A stretch of 64,000 nucleotides of DNA from Gossypium raimondii (lineage: Eukaryota > Streptophyta > Magnoliopsida > Malvales > Malvaceae). The DNA is taken from NCBI RefSeq assembly GCF_025698545.1, contig NC_068571.1, forward strand, positions 46,719,733-46,783,732, given 5' to 3'. Below are positions 53,211-64,000 of the stretch, in pieces (positions within the stretch are counted from its first letter, which is position 1; each line of letters starts with the position of its first letter). Made by a program: the position numbers and the translations under genes. Under the pieces are notes generated by a model, which did not search any database, had not been told where the DNA came from, and saw only the letters and a list, made by a program, of their open reading frames with translations.

Positions 53211-53689
53211 TTCTGCAAATTATATTATTTTGTTATTCTGTAATGAGTCAATAATTCATACTCACTGTCTCTTTCCGTAGTCATACATAATACAGTGCAA
53301 AACTGATATTTATAAACCAACGGCCACAGACAAGGCAGTTCAGAGGCTCCGGCAACTTCTGCACCACATGCGATAGATACCTGCAACACCCTTATCTCTT
53401 TTGCTCTCTCTCCTGCAAGGTTTCTTCCTCTTTTTTTACCCCATAACTCCATAACCACCACCTCCCATTCTTTGATTGTACACATAGGCTCATGGCAGAT
53501 TGACAACGTATTAAGAACAGGATATGGGCTTTCCAAGTTCCTATATGATTGCAATTATTTGCCATTACCTGACGTGGGTTTGGATGATGGTCTTGAAAAC
53601 TACAATAACAGTAATTTCAGACATAGCACAAGCATAAAAAAAAACATTGTTCCATTGGTTAGAGTCTTACCCCTCCGTGTGCAAGAGCG

Positions 53690-54352
53690 ATGGCCATAAC
53701 AGCGGAACATGTTCTTTCAGTTTGTGCTCGAGCTCCACAACCTGCATTGGGTCAATTTGAAGGCAAAATAAAGTGAAAGGATAGAAAACTATATTGTTCA
53801 GTTGACAACCAACCTTTTGCTGGAAATTTGAGCAAATTTCTTCCTTTTCCATCATTCTTTCTGAAAGTTGCCACAATTGCCTGTCTAATTATCTACATAA
53901 CTCTGTCTTGGATGAAAGCTGGTTTTCAAGTTCATATTGAGCTTTTCTTCTTTGGCCTTGCAAAGTTGATCCTTGCCTTCGGCTTTATCCTCTAAGTTGT
54001 GAAAGTTCTCCACTGACTTTCTTAAAGCACCATCTTTTGATTTCAATTCTTGCTTGGCTTTGTCAAGCTTCCATAGATCAACAGGAAGATGAGGCAAGAA
54101 AAGTACATGTTTAGGTTTTAGTTCCAGAAGATATCCACTTCATGTTCTAGTTTTGTGTTAGACTCTGTACATTAAGTAATTAGCTTACCATCTGTTTCAA
54201 TTTTTGAAGCTCAGCAGTGTCAACCTGTTTCTTTACCGGACCCAACTCCACTCCTCGAACCCGACTTGCAAAATTTAATCAACTAAGGGTCTCACCTAAG
54301 TTCTGCTCCGAAGGGCTGATTTGTACAAACATTAAGGTTTTAGAATCACCCC
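53690..54352 (-). pseudogene. Kinesin KIN-14 gene fragment (end of motor plus coiled coil)
   Basis: Read on -, from 54352: GDSKTLMFVQISPSEQNLGE, a TGA in place of the usual residue, LNFASRVRGVELGPVKKQ, then AELQKLKQM before a GT splice site. Next is LDKAKQELKSKDGALRKSV with HNLEDKAEGKDQ (54080-53950). Then comes QLSERMMEKEEICSNFQQK, a spliceable intron (about 53752-53811), and VVELEHKLKEHVP. This is the end of a minus-end kinesin motor and the following coiled coil. The catalytic motor is not present. Retained introns show a genomic duplication and not a processed copy. The premature stop and missing motor make it a pseudogene. Confidence 0.78.
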
Positions 54353-54714
54353 CTACAGCAGATTAATAAAGGCTTTTGAGAAAGGTAGATGATACTTTCG
54401 ATTCCTTCATATAATAATAAAAGTAATAACCCGTCATCATGGTTAAGTGCACCATATTCTATAACAAAGCATTCCCTCTTCAACTCTGGACATTCTTCTA
54501 AATGTGTTCATAGATAAACAAGTATGCGACGAGTTCTATCTGAAGTCTATATTTGAACGATTTCACAGTTGACTAATAGAATATTCGAATAAGAAGCTCC
54601 TTCCATGTGCTTCCTTACCTAAGGAATCTTGGAGTTCCTGCAAAACCCAAATAGATAAAGCTGATCAGATTTAATTGGAGAGGAAGCATTTTCAAAAATT
54701 AAAAGAGGAGATTT
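54353..54714. other. Intergenic, possibly more KIN-14 intron DNA
   Basis: The - frame at 54500-54420 reads ECPELKRECFVIEYGALNHD with no family that I recognise. No supported gene. Confidence 0.35.
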
Positions 54715-55395
54715 TGTATGGAAAATTCATTTACTTTAAATGTTGATTTATCTCCTTATTTGCTTGGAGAATGTGTTTATCTTAGCATATAAATAGGCTG
54801 CATTGCCTCACATGGTTGGAGAGTAAACCTTATTGAAGTAAGGTTTTCAGGGTGAGTGTTTGTAACATTGGGATACTTTATTGAAGTTGCAATTAACGGT
54901 TATATAAGAGTAGATTGGACTTTAACCTCAACAAATCATAGATTTTTCAATTGGTATCAGAGTAGATTTCAAGAGTAGTTTGAAGGTGATCCTTTGTTTT
55001 GTTTGTAGCCATAGAGTCCACGAAGGAAGGTAATTTGATTACTCAACCCTAGTTGCTACTTGGTTAAATAAACTACGTATGAGAGCTTTTATCATGTTTA
55101 TTAATGAAGCAGCTTAAGAAGCTATTAAAAATTGGTGGACTCGACCTATTCTGATTGTTGCTGATGGCACCACACATCCTAAAAAAAGAAGGGTTACTCA
55201 TGGAAAATTACAAGCTCTAAATGTCATTTTTAGTGAAGTTGACTTGGACCAACTTAAAGTCATTTCTATTTGTGAATCCGCTAAGACATGGACAATCTTG
55301 CAAAACCAACATGAAGAAAATGATGTTGTGCGCAATTTTGAAATTTTAAAAATGCATGAAGATGAGTCTATTTTTGAATTTTATTTGTGACACCT
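54715..55395 (+). mobile_element. Ty1/Copia retrotransposon fragment (5' LTR, PBS, gag start)
   Basis: 54715-54949 looks like an LTR (TG...CA) with a TATA-like 'atataaatagg' at 54788. It is followed by TGGTATCAGAG at 54952-54962, the standard initiator-Met tRNA primer site of Copia elements. The + frames after it give pieces of a Copia gag: LQALNVIF, then SICESAKTWTILQNQHEEND and MHEDESIFEF, with several stops and frameshifts. The rest of the element is missing. Confidence 0.75.
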
Positions 55396-56065
55396 TACAC
55401 CTAATCTAATTACCGAATCTGAATGCATGACGTCACATTACGTTATCAAAGTAACTCAAACTATCTCAATTAATTTCACAATTAATTTTGGCATTCAATC
55501 ATATTAAATTCCATACATACTCAATTATATGCATAAACGTGATTAATTAATGTTAAAAGATCCTACATAGAATGTTTCAGAGTTAAACGGGTCAAATATG
55601 GAGATAGGATTCGAATCTGAACTCAGTATGTCAATTTCAATAGTGTGTCTCAAGACATTGAAGTTCATGTCTCGAAACATAGCTCCCTTGTTTCAGACAT
55701 TTAGATTCAATGTTTGGATGCCTCGAGACAAAACGATTTTTATCTCAAGCTTAAAAATAAAGCAAAAATTATTTTAGGTTCGATGTTTATTAGTCTCGAG
55801 ACAAAGTATCAATTATCTCGAGACTTGACAATGTACGTCTCGAGACATGTTCAAAATATCTAGAACGATCAATTTATTCTTGATATCACAAGACAATGAT
55901 CTCCTTATCTTGAGACCAAATGGTAAAATGCCAAAATGTGCATTATCTCAAACATAAAAGTGATATCCTAAAGCCATCTAATTCACACCAAAGTTATACC
56001 ACATCGCACCAAATTGATCTTTAAAAACACAATCAAACATTTTAAATTCATAGCATTCCATGCAT
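55396..56065. repeat. Repeat DNA with many TCTCGAGAC-like palindromes
   Basis: 'gtctcgagacaa', 'atctcgagactt', 'cgtctcgagacatg', 'gcctcgagacaa' and degenerate forms occur at least seven times between 55645 and 55915. The stretch otherwise looks like non-coding Gypsy LTR or untranslated sequence. No gene. Confidence 0.5.
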
Positions 56066-56961
56066 CACATTTTAATATAAGCAAGTAGTTAATTAAGCAA
56101 GCTAAACACATGCTTTTAACTACTTAAACCAAGCATCAAAACTAGCAAACTACCAACACATGCATCATTGTAAAAGATTATAAAAGATTATTGAGCTGAG
56201 AAAGTTGATGTTTTAGATGCTGCCGAACTCGCAGTCACTTCAAGAACTTAAATCAAGCATGCACACAGATACAAACTAATTTGCACATGAATATTATATA
56301 CTCAATTGGTGCCAACATAATTTAAATTCAAAACATAAAAACATTAAGCTCATAAATATGTTACTAATACTTTATATCCAATTCATTAAATCAATTCCAC
56401 CTTTTAGCATTTTATCAACATCAAGATATCATATCATTATCAGAATAATTTCATATTCATTATTTTCATGACCAATTTCACCTATCATTTTCATGATTAG
56501 GATAACATTCAATTATCAAAATCAGAATGTCATATCATATTCAGAATCAAGATGACATTTGATTGTGAGTATCAAAATAACTTTTCATTATTAAAATCAA
56601 AATGAAAAATCATTATTTACTTTTAACCTCTATTAACTGGATGCATACATAAGTGTACGGGCGTGCGGATTAATCCCCTAACACTCTACAATAAGCATCA
56701 AAGTGCTAAGAAGGCATAAATGCATTGCTCCCCTAACATTCCACAAAAATGAATCACACTGAAGTGTCAGAATGCTCCCACCAACAACATATATGAATCA
56801 TATAACATGCCAACTATATCGTACTATGTCTAACATATTTAATAGCGTAATTTCATAATTCTCATAATGATCATGTAATAATCATAGTTTCAACCTTTTT
56901 TATCAAATCATACATTATCAATTTCTCAATATCATTCTCCATCATTTATTCAACAATAACA
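56066..56961. repeat. ~896-bp direct repeat, copy 1
   Basis: Nearly identical to 58036-58933. About ten small differences were found by eye. It is probably part of a Gypsy LTR or untranslated region ('gtgtacgggcgtgcggatta', 'cccctaacactctacaataa'). Confidence 0.92.
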
Positions 56962-58035
56962 TTGTAATAGCTCGATTTTAGGCCTAGTCGGAACAGTGGT
57001 TTCGGGACCACAAATCCGACGAGAGAAAAAAAAAATGTAATGGCCTGAATTTTCAGAGGTGTCGGAACGGTGATTCGAGATCACTAAATTCGACAAATGA
57101 GTAGAAAATATTATTAATTTAGTAAGTATAAGTTAAATATGAAGTTAGGAAAATTTTTGAAATAGTGAATAGTGCACTAGAAATAAATATTAAAATAATT
57201 AGAATCGAAATGAGGTATCAAGACCTCGGGGATTTTAAACCGAGCCATAAATATTTTTATAAATATTTATGGAGTGTTAAAAAGTTAGTATTAAAGTTTC
57301 GTTAAGAAATTTTAAAGTTCCGATAATTAATTGAACAAAAAGGACTAAATTGTAACAAATGCAAAATTTTGGGAAATGATTAAATAGCTTAAATGATAAA
57401 AGGAAGAGGGCTTAAAAGGCAAATAGACCCAAGGTCTATTTGGGCTGGACGGCAGAGGCATGAAATCAGCAAGAAAGTAAGGAGAATTAAGGGCAAAATT
57501 GGAAAATTGCAAAATTTGCTTAATAAAGTTAGGACCCAAGTGGAATTATCTAGATTTCTCTTCATTTTTCTGAATTCTCATCAGCTAAAACACCATGGAA
57601 GCGCTTCTTCAAGCTGGTTGTTCATATTTTTACTACAAGTAAGTTCAATTCTTGACTATTTCTTGAAATTTTTGTATTTTTATGACTTTTACAACTAGGC
57701 CCACTTGTTAAATTCATTAGTTTTTGATTTTATGAAAGAAGTTGAAAGTTGATATGAATATGTGCTGGAAGTATATGATGATTTAGCATGAAATTAGAGC
57801 TTTAAATTGTTCATATGCTGATTTTATTGAAAGAATTGAATAGAAAGTGAATGTTTGGGACCTAATTGTAAAAGAGTTTGAAGATAGAGTTATATGTGGA
57901 AATTCTGAATTTCAATAGTTGTGTAACAACTTATAATGTCTAGTAAAGTACTAATTGAGAAAATTAGATTAATTGAGGGGTTAATTGAGAAAGGACCGAA
58001 TTGTATAAACTGTGAAATTTGGGGCAAAATGGAAA
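56962..58035 (+). mobile_element. 1.07-kb insert between the direct repeats, LTR-like
   Basis: It starts 'gtaatagctcgattttaggc' and holds the phrase 'taatggcctgaattttcaga', 'gtcggaacggtgattcgaga', typical of a Gypsy-type LTR or leader in my memory of cotton repeats. It has no internal protein domain. A 101-aa open frame at 57393-57698 is not recognised. Confidence 0.5.
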
Positions 58036-58933
58036 TCACATTTTAATATAAGCAAGTAGTTAATTAAGCAAGCTAAACACATGCTTTTAACTACTTAAAC
58101 CAAGCATCAAAACTAGCAAACTACCAACACATGCATCATTGTAAAAGATTATAAAAGATTATTGAGCTGAGAAAGTTGATGTTTTAGATGCTGCCGAACT
58201 CGCAGTCACTTCAAGAACTTAAATCAAGCATGCACACAGATACAAACTAATTTGCACACTGAATATTATATACTCAGTGGTGCCAACATAATTTAAATTC
58301 AAAACATAAAAACATTAAGCTCATAAATATGTTACTAATACTTTATATCCAATTCATTAAATCAATTCCACCTTTTAGCATTTTATCAACATCAAGTTAT
58401 CATATCATTATCAGAATAATTTCATATTCATTATTTTCATGACCAATTTCACCTATCATTTTCATGATTAGGATAACATTCAATTATCAAAATCGAATGT
58501 CATATCATATTCGAATCAAGATGACATTTGATTGTGAGTATCAAAATAACTTTTCATTATTAAAATCAAAATGAAAAATCATTATTTACTTTTAACCTCT
58601 ATTAACTGGATGCATACATAAGTGTACGGGTGTGCGGATTAATCCCCTAACACTCTACAATAAGCATCAAAGTGCTAAGAAGGCATAAATGCATTGCTCC
58701 CCTAACATTCCACAAAAATGAATCACACCGAAGTGTCAGAATGCTCCCACCAACAACATATATGAATCATATAACATGCCAACTATATCGTACTATGTCT
58801 AACATATTTAATAGCGTAATTTCATAATTCTCATAATGATCATGTAATAATCATAGTTTCAACCTTTTTTATCAAATCATACATTATCAATTTCTCAATA
58901 TCATTCTCCATCATTTATTCAACAATAACATTA
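58036..58933. repeat. ~896-bp direct repeat, copy 2
   Basis: Second copy of 56066-56961. After it, the sequence goes on (acatttcacac...) as the probable original continuation of copy 1. Confidence 0.92.
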
Positions 58934-60299
58934 CATTTCACACATTTTTATCATGATATCATAGTAAAAAACATCATAATATTATAGTGAAGTTTGTACA
59001 CACATACATGACAAACTTACTAATTGTAACAAAATTCAACAAGGCATAGCAAACATATTCAAAGTGCCATTTATCATCACAATTTAACAGGATTAGTTAT
59101 ATAATTAAATTCATGAAAGGAAGAAAATTATGAAAGTACAAACTGTTATTCATCGACGACTTTCACTTTTCTTTTGTCTTTCGACAAACTGACTTCATCT
59201 TTAACTACGTATGAAAATATAAATATATAAAGTATGTTAGAATCCCACAATCAAACAATATAACATTCAAATCAAACATGTTATGAATTAATTTAGTTTG
59301 GTCCTTACAAACTTTAATGTCCAAAATTCTCCTATATTTTAATTTTCCCAATCGAATCAAAATCCAGTCTCGACTTGTGACTCAAGCTTATAACTTAAAC
59401 TAAAACATTTTTTTAACATTAATCTCATTATAGGTTGTTACCATATTTGCTCTTTTTGATACAATGTCTAGAATTATCTATAACCCCTTCCCAACCCTTA
59501 AATAGGAAGATAATGCGCTTCAATGCACTTGAACCCACGTCCTCCTGCACTGGCAACAATACCGAAGTCAATCGAGTTAAAACTCAATCGATAACTTGAG
59601 ATAAAACTTAACCAAACAATTAATTAAAAGACTATCATCATATTGTACAAACTCTATAAACTACAACCTTGAGGTGCAATGTAATGTTTCTGTTCTCATC
59701 ATTTAATTCATGTGGGGTTATCTCAAAGCATTTATCTTAATCAATTAATTTATTAAAAAAACATCTTTTAAAAGTTAGATAAAAATCATGTATAATTTAT
59801 TATAATTTATTGAAAAACGGTTAAATAAAAAAACAATGTATAATTTGTTGATATAACTACATATTTCTTTTGCAACTCTAAATTACTAACCATTATTAAT
59901 TACCAAAATATATATTTTTAAAACAGCATTTATCTCAATAAATTAAAGTAATAATATTTAAAAAACCAAATCATTAATCTCAATCAATTAAAACATGTTT
60001 TACAAAATTAAAAAATGTATGTATAATTATCTAAAATTATTTGAGTTAAAAGACTCAATCCGCAACAATATACCTTTCTTTCAAACATGAAATATTAAAA
60101 GAAATGAGAAAACGTTTATGTTTACAAATTGGAAGTTTATGGTTTTATTGATATTTAATATTGTGAGCTGCCCATTTATTTCTTAACCTTTTTTGCATTT
60201 TCTTCCCTTTTTCAACTGCCCTCAATTCCTTTAACCATCCCACTGGCTGATTTGTATTTTAGCCTTTTTTTCTATTATTATTAATCACTTGTTTATCAC
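58934..60299. other. Intergenic, probable remainder of the LTR element and promoter of the gar2-like gene
   Basis: 58934-59560 continues the repeat text, ending near 'gaacccacgtcctcctgcac'. 59600-60170 is AT-rich. No gene was seen. Confidence 0.4.
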
Positions 60300-61244
60300 G
60301 GAAGAAAGTGCAGAAAATTTTCTGGGTTTTTCCTTTGCTAACTCAAGGTAGCGTTCTTTTGTTACAAGTTATTTGATTAATCTTATTTGACAAATGCAGA
60401 ATTTATTGTGTTGGATTTTTTTTTTTTAACTTTTATATGTATGGCTTTTTCTCCATTGATTTTCTTTTAAGTTTTGCAATAGGGGAATCAATTTTGTAAT
60501 TCCTTCTTTTTTTTCAGTGAGTACCCAAATTTTCAATAGATATAGATTTCACCGATATTTGGTTTCTTTTGTGTAACTATACAAATTCTCTTGTATATAT
60601 CATGATCATGCAGGGGATGAATTAGTCTCTAATTTTCAATAATTGGAAAGAAATAGCCTTTATTCAGAGATGGGACATACTGGTTAGTGACAGCACAATG
60701 CCAAATATTCTTCATATCTTGTCAACTTTGCTATGGAATATTGACATTTTCATTCATTTTTGGTTTCTGAGATTTTTCAGGTAACTGCAGATATTTAAGA
60801 GAACAACTTGTTTTTGCAAAGAATTAGTACCAGCAGGAGTATATTAACTTGGTAATTTTCCAATATATATTACCAATGATACATTGATGTTTATTTTAAA
60901 ATATCAAGTTCCCTTACAAGCATGGATGTTGATTTTGTGGATAAACAATTGCATTGATGATTGTTTTAATTTGTATGAAGATATATATATACATATATAT
61001 TGATGATATACACTTTTTGATTAATGCTTGACTATGTTATAGTTTCAAGATATCTCCCGGTCTTTTCATTTTCCTTGGAAGTACTCGTATTCTACACTTA
61101 TCTCCGGCATATATTCATAAATGAGTATAGGCATATATGAAAGTGAATTTGTTACGTACAATTTCTCTGCAATTTGAAGCTGCCGTATATATATATAGAA
61201 TCCATTGTCAAGCTCATGCTCTTGGCTCGTAAATCACTGCAGGG
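60300..61244 (+). other. 5' UTR with probable introns of the gar2-like gene
   Basis: CT-rich text followed by 'aactcaag|gtagcg' (about 60347) looks like a first splice donor. 'aaatcactgcag|gg' directly before the ATG (61230-61244) is a good acceptor. Other possible acceptors lie at about 60520 and 60615. So the leader is probably split. The exact exons cannot be fixed without transcripts. Confidence 0.5.
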
Positions 61245-62165
61245 ATGAGAAGATATAAGGCAAAGACCAATATAGAAGTTAATGGACAAAAGGGTGATGG
61301 AGGAATCAAGAACCATGGAGTTAATGATTTCATGGCTCAGAAGAATCCGATACAAGGAGCATCGTATACGGCAAGTCCTAGTGAAGTAGAAAGGCGAAAG
61401 GAAGAAAACAAAGTTCATGATATGAGCGAGACCTTTTTGGCATCTGATGCGCCGGAGCTGGTTGTATTTATTCAAGAGAGTGATTATCAGTCAATCAAGG
61501 ATATTTTCATAGACAGGGAAGTTCCTTCGCGGAATCGACTGAAGTATAAGGGTATCTATTCCAAGTATAATACAGATGTGAATGGTGATAGTGAAGAACC
61601 TGGAAAATCTCTTAGTATATTGTCATCTATTTCCAATGAGATTGAACAAGATTTTCAGAATTATGCAAGGAAAAGGCATGCTCTTGAGGACTTAATGAAG
61701 GATGATGATGATGAAGATTCCGAAGGAAGAGACGTTCACTCGCATGATAAGACTACCATGAGCAACCTTGAGGAATTTTTACAAGGTTCAGAGTGTCAAC
61801 AGCCTCATAAAACCGAAGGCTTACCGAGAAGCCTAACAGGCCTGAGTCAAAGCATCGTTAACAAAATGGCTTCTGGTGATTGTGGTTCCATTGCAGCGAG
61901 TCCAATACCATGTTCCGGTAGCATGTCTCTGCGGTCAAGTAGTAGCACTGCCAGCTCTCATTCTTTTGCTTTTCCCATGTAACTTTTTCCCTCTTCATGA
62001 TCCCATTTCCTTTTCTCAGTTACCCCGTAAACATCGATGGCTCATTGATTGGTTTTTTACAAAACAGATTGCCAACGGAATGGAACGGCAGCCCGGTAAG
62101 AATGGCAGAAGCTGACCCGAGACGGCCGAAGAAGCACCAAAGTTGGAAAACCTGTTTTCTCTGCT
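61245..62165 (+). CDS. gar2-related plant protein (18S pre-ribosomal assembly gar2-like), C-terminus uncertain
   Basis: Exon A is 61245-61978 and exon B is 62068-62165 (GT at 61979, CAG ending 62067, donor GTATGT at 62166). The product is at least 277 aa. It is hydrophilic, with an acidic run DDDDED near residue 152 and a Ser-rich part (SLRSSSSTASSHSFAFP). After the splice it reads LPTEWNGSPVRMAEADPRRP and KTCFLCC. The FAFP...EW..SPVRMA.AD...K...CC ending is the hallmark that I recall of plant proteins annotated as gar2-related. Their true role is unknown. Reading through instead of splicing would stop just after FAFPM. Family members end CCRF/CCKF. Here the last exon is not clear: joins to 62254 or 62651 give a stop at once, and to 62605 give CCIW. 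There is no membrane segment. Confidence 0.65.
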
Positions 62166-64000
62166 GTATGTGGCTCTTTAATTGCTTCTTTTGTACCAAC
62201 AGCAATTCTAATTCCTCATATCTGATACAATTTTCATTTGTAATGCTCTGCAGGATTCTAAAACATCATGATTTTCAACAATGGTGTCATATTAGAAAGA
62301 TAAAATTAGCAATGACGTTTGTCAATTGTCATACAGAGTGTTCTTTTACCTTCCAGCATTATCATTCAACAAATTGTGAAGTCTGTTGGGTGCAAAAACA
62401 AATAAGACAAAGCTCGTCTCTTTTTCTTTCATTATACTGTCTATGACTGGTACAAAAAAAAAATTAATATTTATACAAGTCAGTTCTGTTTTTTGCCATT
62501 TTCATTAGTTTCCATTTCTTATCTGCTGTTCCAGATTTGCAAGGTTTTATACTAGTTTTACCTGAGATTCAATAATGTCCTTGAGATGTTACCTGGAAAT
62601 GTAGGTATTTGGAGGATCATACTCCATACTCATGTCTGAATATATGCAGGATAATCAGGTTTTCATCAATGCTGGTCCAGAATCAGGAGTTGGCTTAAGT
62701 TTGTCGGAAATGGACATGGATAGAGACATGCGTAGCCATGGCTGAAAGTTCCTTGCTGGCTGTTTACGGCATAATTATAGTTTCCTCTCATGTGTCCAGC
62801 TAAGATATTGTAACTTTGTCACCTTTGACTAGCAAATCAAAGCCGGCTCTTCACTTTCAGACCTTTGCACACGTTTGAGGTCATTTTCCCTGGCAAGAAA
62901 TCAAACCATTTCGAGTTTAGGTCATATGTGTATGAAATTCAAACCGGAGACATGAGCGTCATTTGCATGAGCCTCAGAGTAAAGTCATTATGAACCATGT
63001 AGTAGATGTTTACTAATTTCTGGCACGTCAAAATCATGGCTACAAAGTAAAGGGCGCCAGAGAGAAGCAAGGGGTCATTTGAGTGAAGGACCACCTCCAT
63101 GTGCCTAACTTTTTTGAGGTGCTAGTTTTCAGTCGCCGTCCATGGCTATTGGAGACAACATGGTCCCTTGCTAGTTAAATCTTTAAATGATCCTTCCCAT
63201 TTGGTTATCAAGGCAAATATTTGCCTCATGCTTGGTGTATTGGGCCATTCTATGACCACCGGCCAACCATCTTTGTTGGTCTTGAATTGAACTGGTTTTT
63301 GAGATATTTCACATTCAGTACAACACCAATATAATAGCCAACTCAAAGAAGAAAAATGGAGAAGTTGGCTCTTTGACCTTGTGAATAAAATCTAGATAAA
63401 TGAGAGAGAGAAAGACTCCGGTTGAGTTCCGAGTAGGTTCGGAAGGGAAACCTCTTCTCTGTGGACACTTGCTTCTTCTTCTTTTTTCATTCATAGTACT
63501 TGAAGTTAAGATATGGAGATCTTGTTTAATAGATATCGATTTTTTTGTCATTAGCAGAGGGTTTTGCTGCTCATGAAAATAGTATATAACCTGCTGGATG
63601 GGGCATCTGGTTAAAAACAAAAAAGGCAGCTCACATGACTATAACCTGTCCAGCCATTGCCGGCTAGGTTTCTCTATCGGGATGTTTCTTAGCAGTGGCC
63701 AATGTTTTTTTGTTTGTTTGTCCTTTTGCTTAAAAGAAATTTACAGAATCCGATGGTACCTTAATGTTGCATTCCATCAAACCACAACTATAATGAGAGA
63801 CTGTATAGTTAAAGAGTACAATTGATCGAAATTTAAGAAAAAAATAAAAATTATAGTATGTTTCGAATTAAAATCATATCAATTTAAAAACTGAATCGAA
63901 TGTTAGACTTAAATCGAATGTGGATTTCTGTTTTATATCCTAGTTCATTTAGCTATAACCAAAGTTTTCAAAATTGGACCGATAGTCAAACCGATTAATC
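62166..64000. other. 3' region of the gar2-like gene and flanking intergenic DNA
   Basis: 62166-62850 holds the possible last intron, exon and 3' UTR. 62650-62745 has an open + stretch (VGLSLSEMDMDRDM, stop) after a good CAG, which might be an alternative last exon. 63150-63620 has two - open frames (66 and 101 aa) with no recognised family. The last 150 bp are degenerate repeat ('aaatcgaatg', 'ggaccgatagtcaaaccg'). Confidence 0.4.

Noticed and set aside
53225..53554. 109-aa - frame near the kinesin fragment
   Set aside because: No similarity to kinesin tails that I recall, and no matching splice sites linking it to the fragment. Left unassigned.
57393..57698. 101-aa + frame (MIKGRGLKRQIDPRS...)
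   Set aside because: It lies in an LTR-like repeat insert and shows no domain.
56066..58933. Treating the 896-bp repeats as true LTRs of a complete element
   Set aside because: The repeat ends are not TG...CA, there is no primer-binding site after copy 1, and there is no coding between them.
63146..63620. 66-aa and 101-aa - frames
   Set aside because: No recognised family, no splice or promoter context, and the composition is like intergenic DNA. I cannot support them.

Overview
This window is eukaryotic nuclear DNA from a plant, and most of it is transposable-element debris in AT-rich sequence. Split genes with GT-AG introns, plant-only gene families, captured plastid DNA, and the particular MULE/PMD and Tat-type Ty3/Gypsy families point to a malvid eudicot. 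Cotton (Gossypium) is my best guess. That is recognition from memory, not a database search. No prokaryotic features, CRISPR arrays or convincing tRNA/rRNA genes were seen.

Left part (1-12.3 kb). A decayed MULE comes first. It holds a plant-mobile-domain (MAIN-like) pseudogene on + (1-800) facing a mudrA transposase pseudogene on - (1092-4179). The transposase is split by a plastid DNA insert (about 2513-3012) that joins an ndhF end to a psaB piece. After it lie a truncated foldback element with three 269-bp units (4681-5740), diffuse repeats, a PIF/Harbinger-like copy (about 9900-10590) and an hAT-like element with a perfect 8-bp target duplication (11660-12224).

Middle part (13-31 kb). Two MULE-type elements have perfect 9-bp target duplications (13161-13882 and 14750-16388). 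A small two-exon gene (16516-16957) starts about 130 bp beyond the second one. It looks like a truncated copy of mitochondrial ribosomal protein mS35. The locus sits between two inverted copies of a ~290-bp segment, and one of these copies is the empty site for the 13161 insertion. A cytosolic sulfotransferase cluster follows: a remnant split by another foldback element (18740-21410), one intact intronless gene (25523-26548) and one pseudogene (27406-28450).

Right-centre (30.7-39.2 kb). This is a deleted Tat/Ogre-type Ty3/Gypsy retrotransposon with primer-binding site, ORF1 remnant, broken gag, pol linker and integrase remnant. Reverse transcriptase and RNase H are missing. It ends in a 2.4-kb array of ~45-bp repeats.

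Right part (42-64 kb). This holds the best conserved single genes: ketol-acid reductoisomerase (42204-45667, -, ten exons, catalytic residues intact, unusual N-terminus), MBP2C, a microtubule- and movement-protein-binding protein (49171-51540, -, five exons), and a gar2-related plant protein (61245 to at least 62165, +). Between them are a PIF/Harbinger-like element, a possible CACTA piece, a KIN-14 kinesin 3' fragment, a Copia LTR/gag fragment, and a recent ~896-bp direct duplication flanking a 1.07-kb insert.

The genes do not form a pathway or operon. They are independent plant genes among nested transposons. I found no convincing new biological system. The most informative features are the nested insertions, whose order can be read from target duplications and an empty site, and the gene copies that they have truncated or remodelled.
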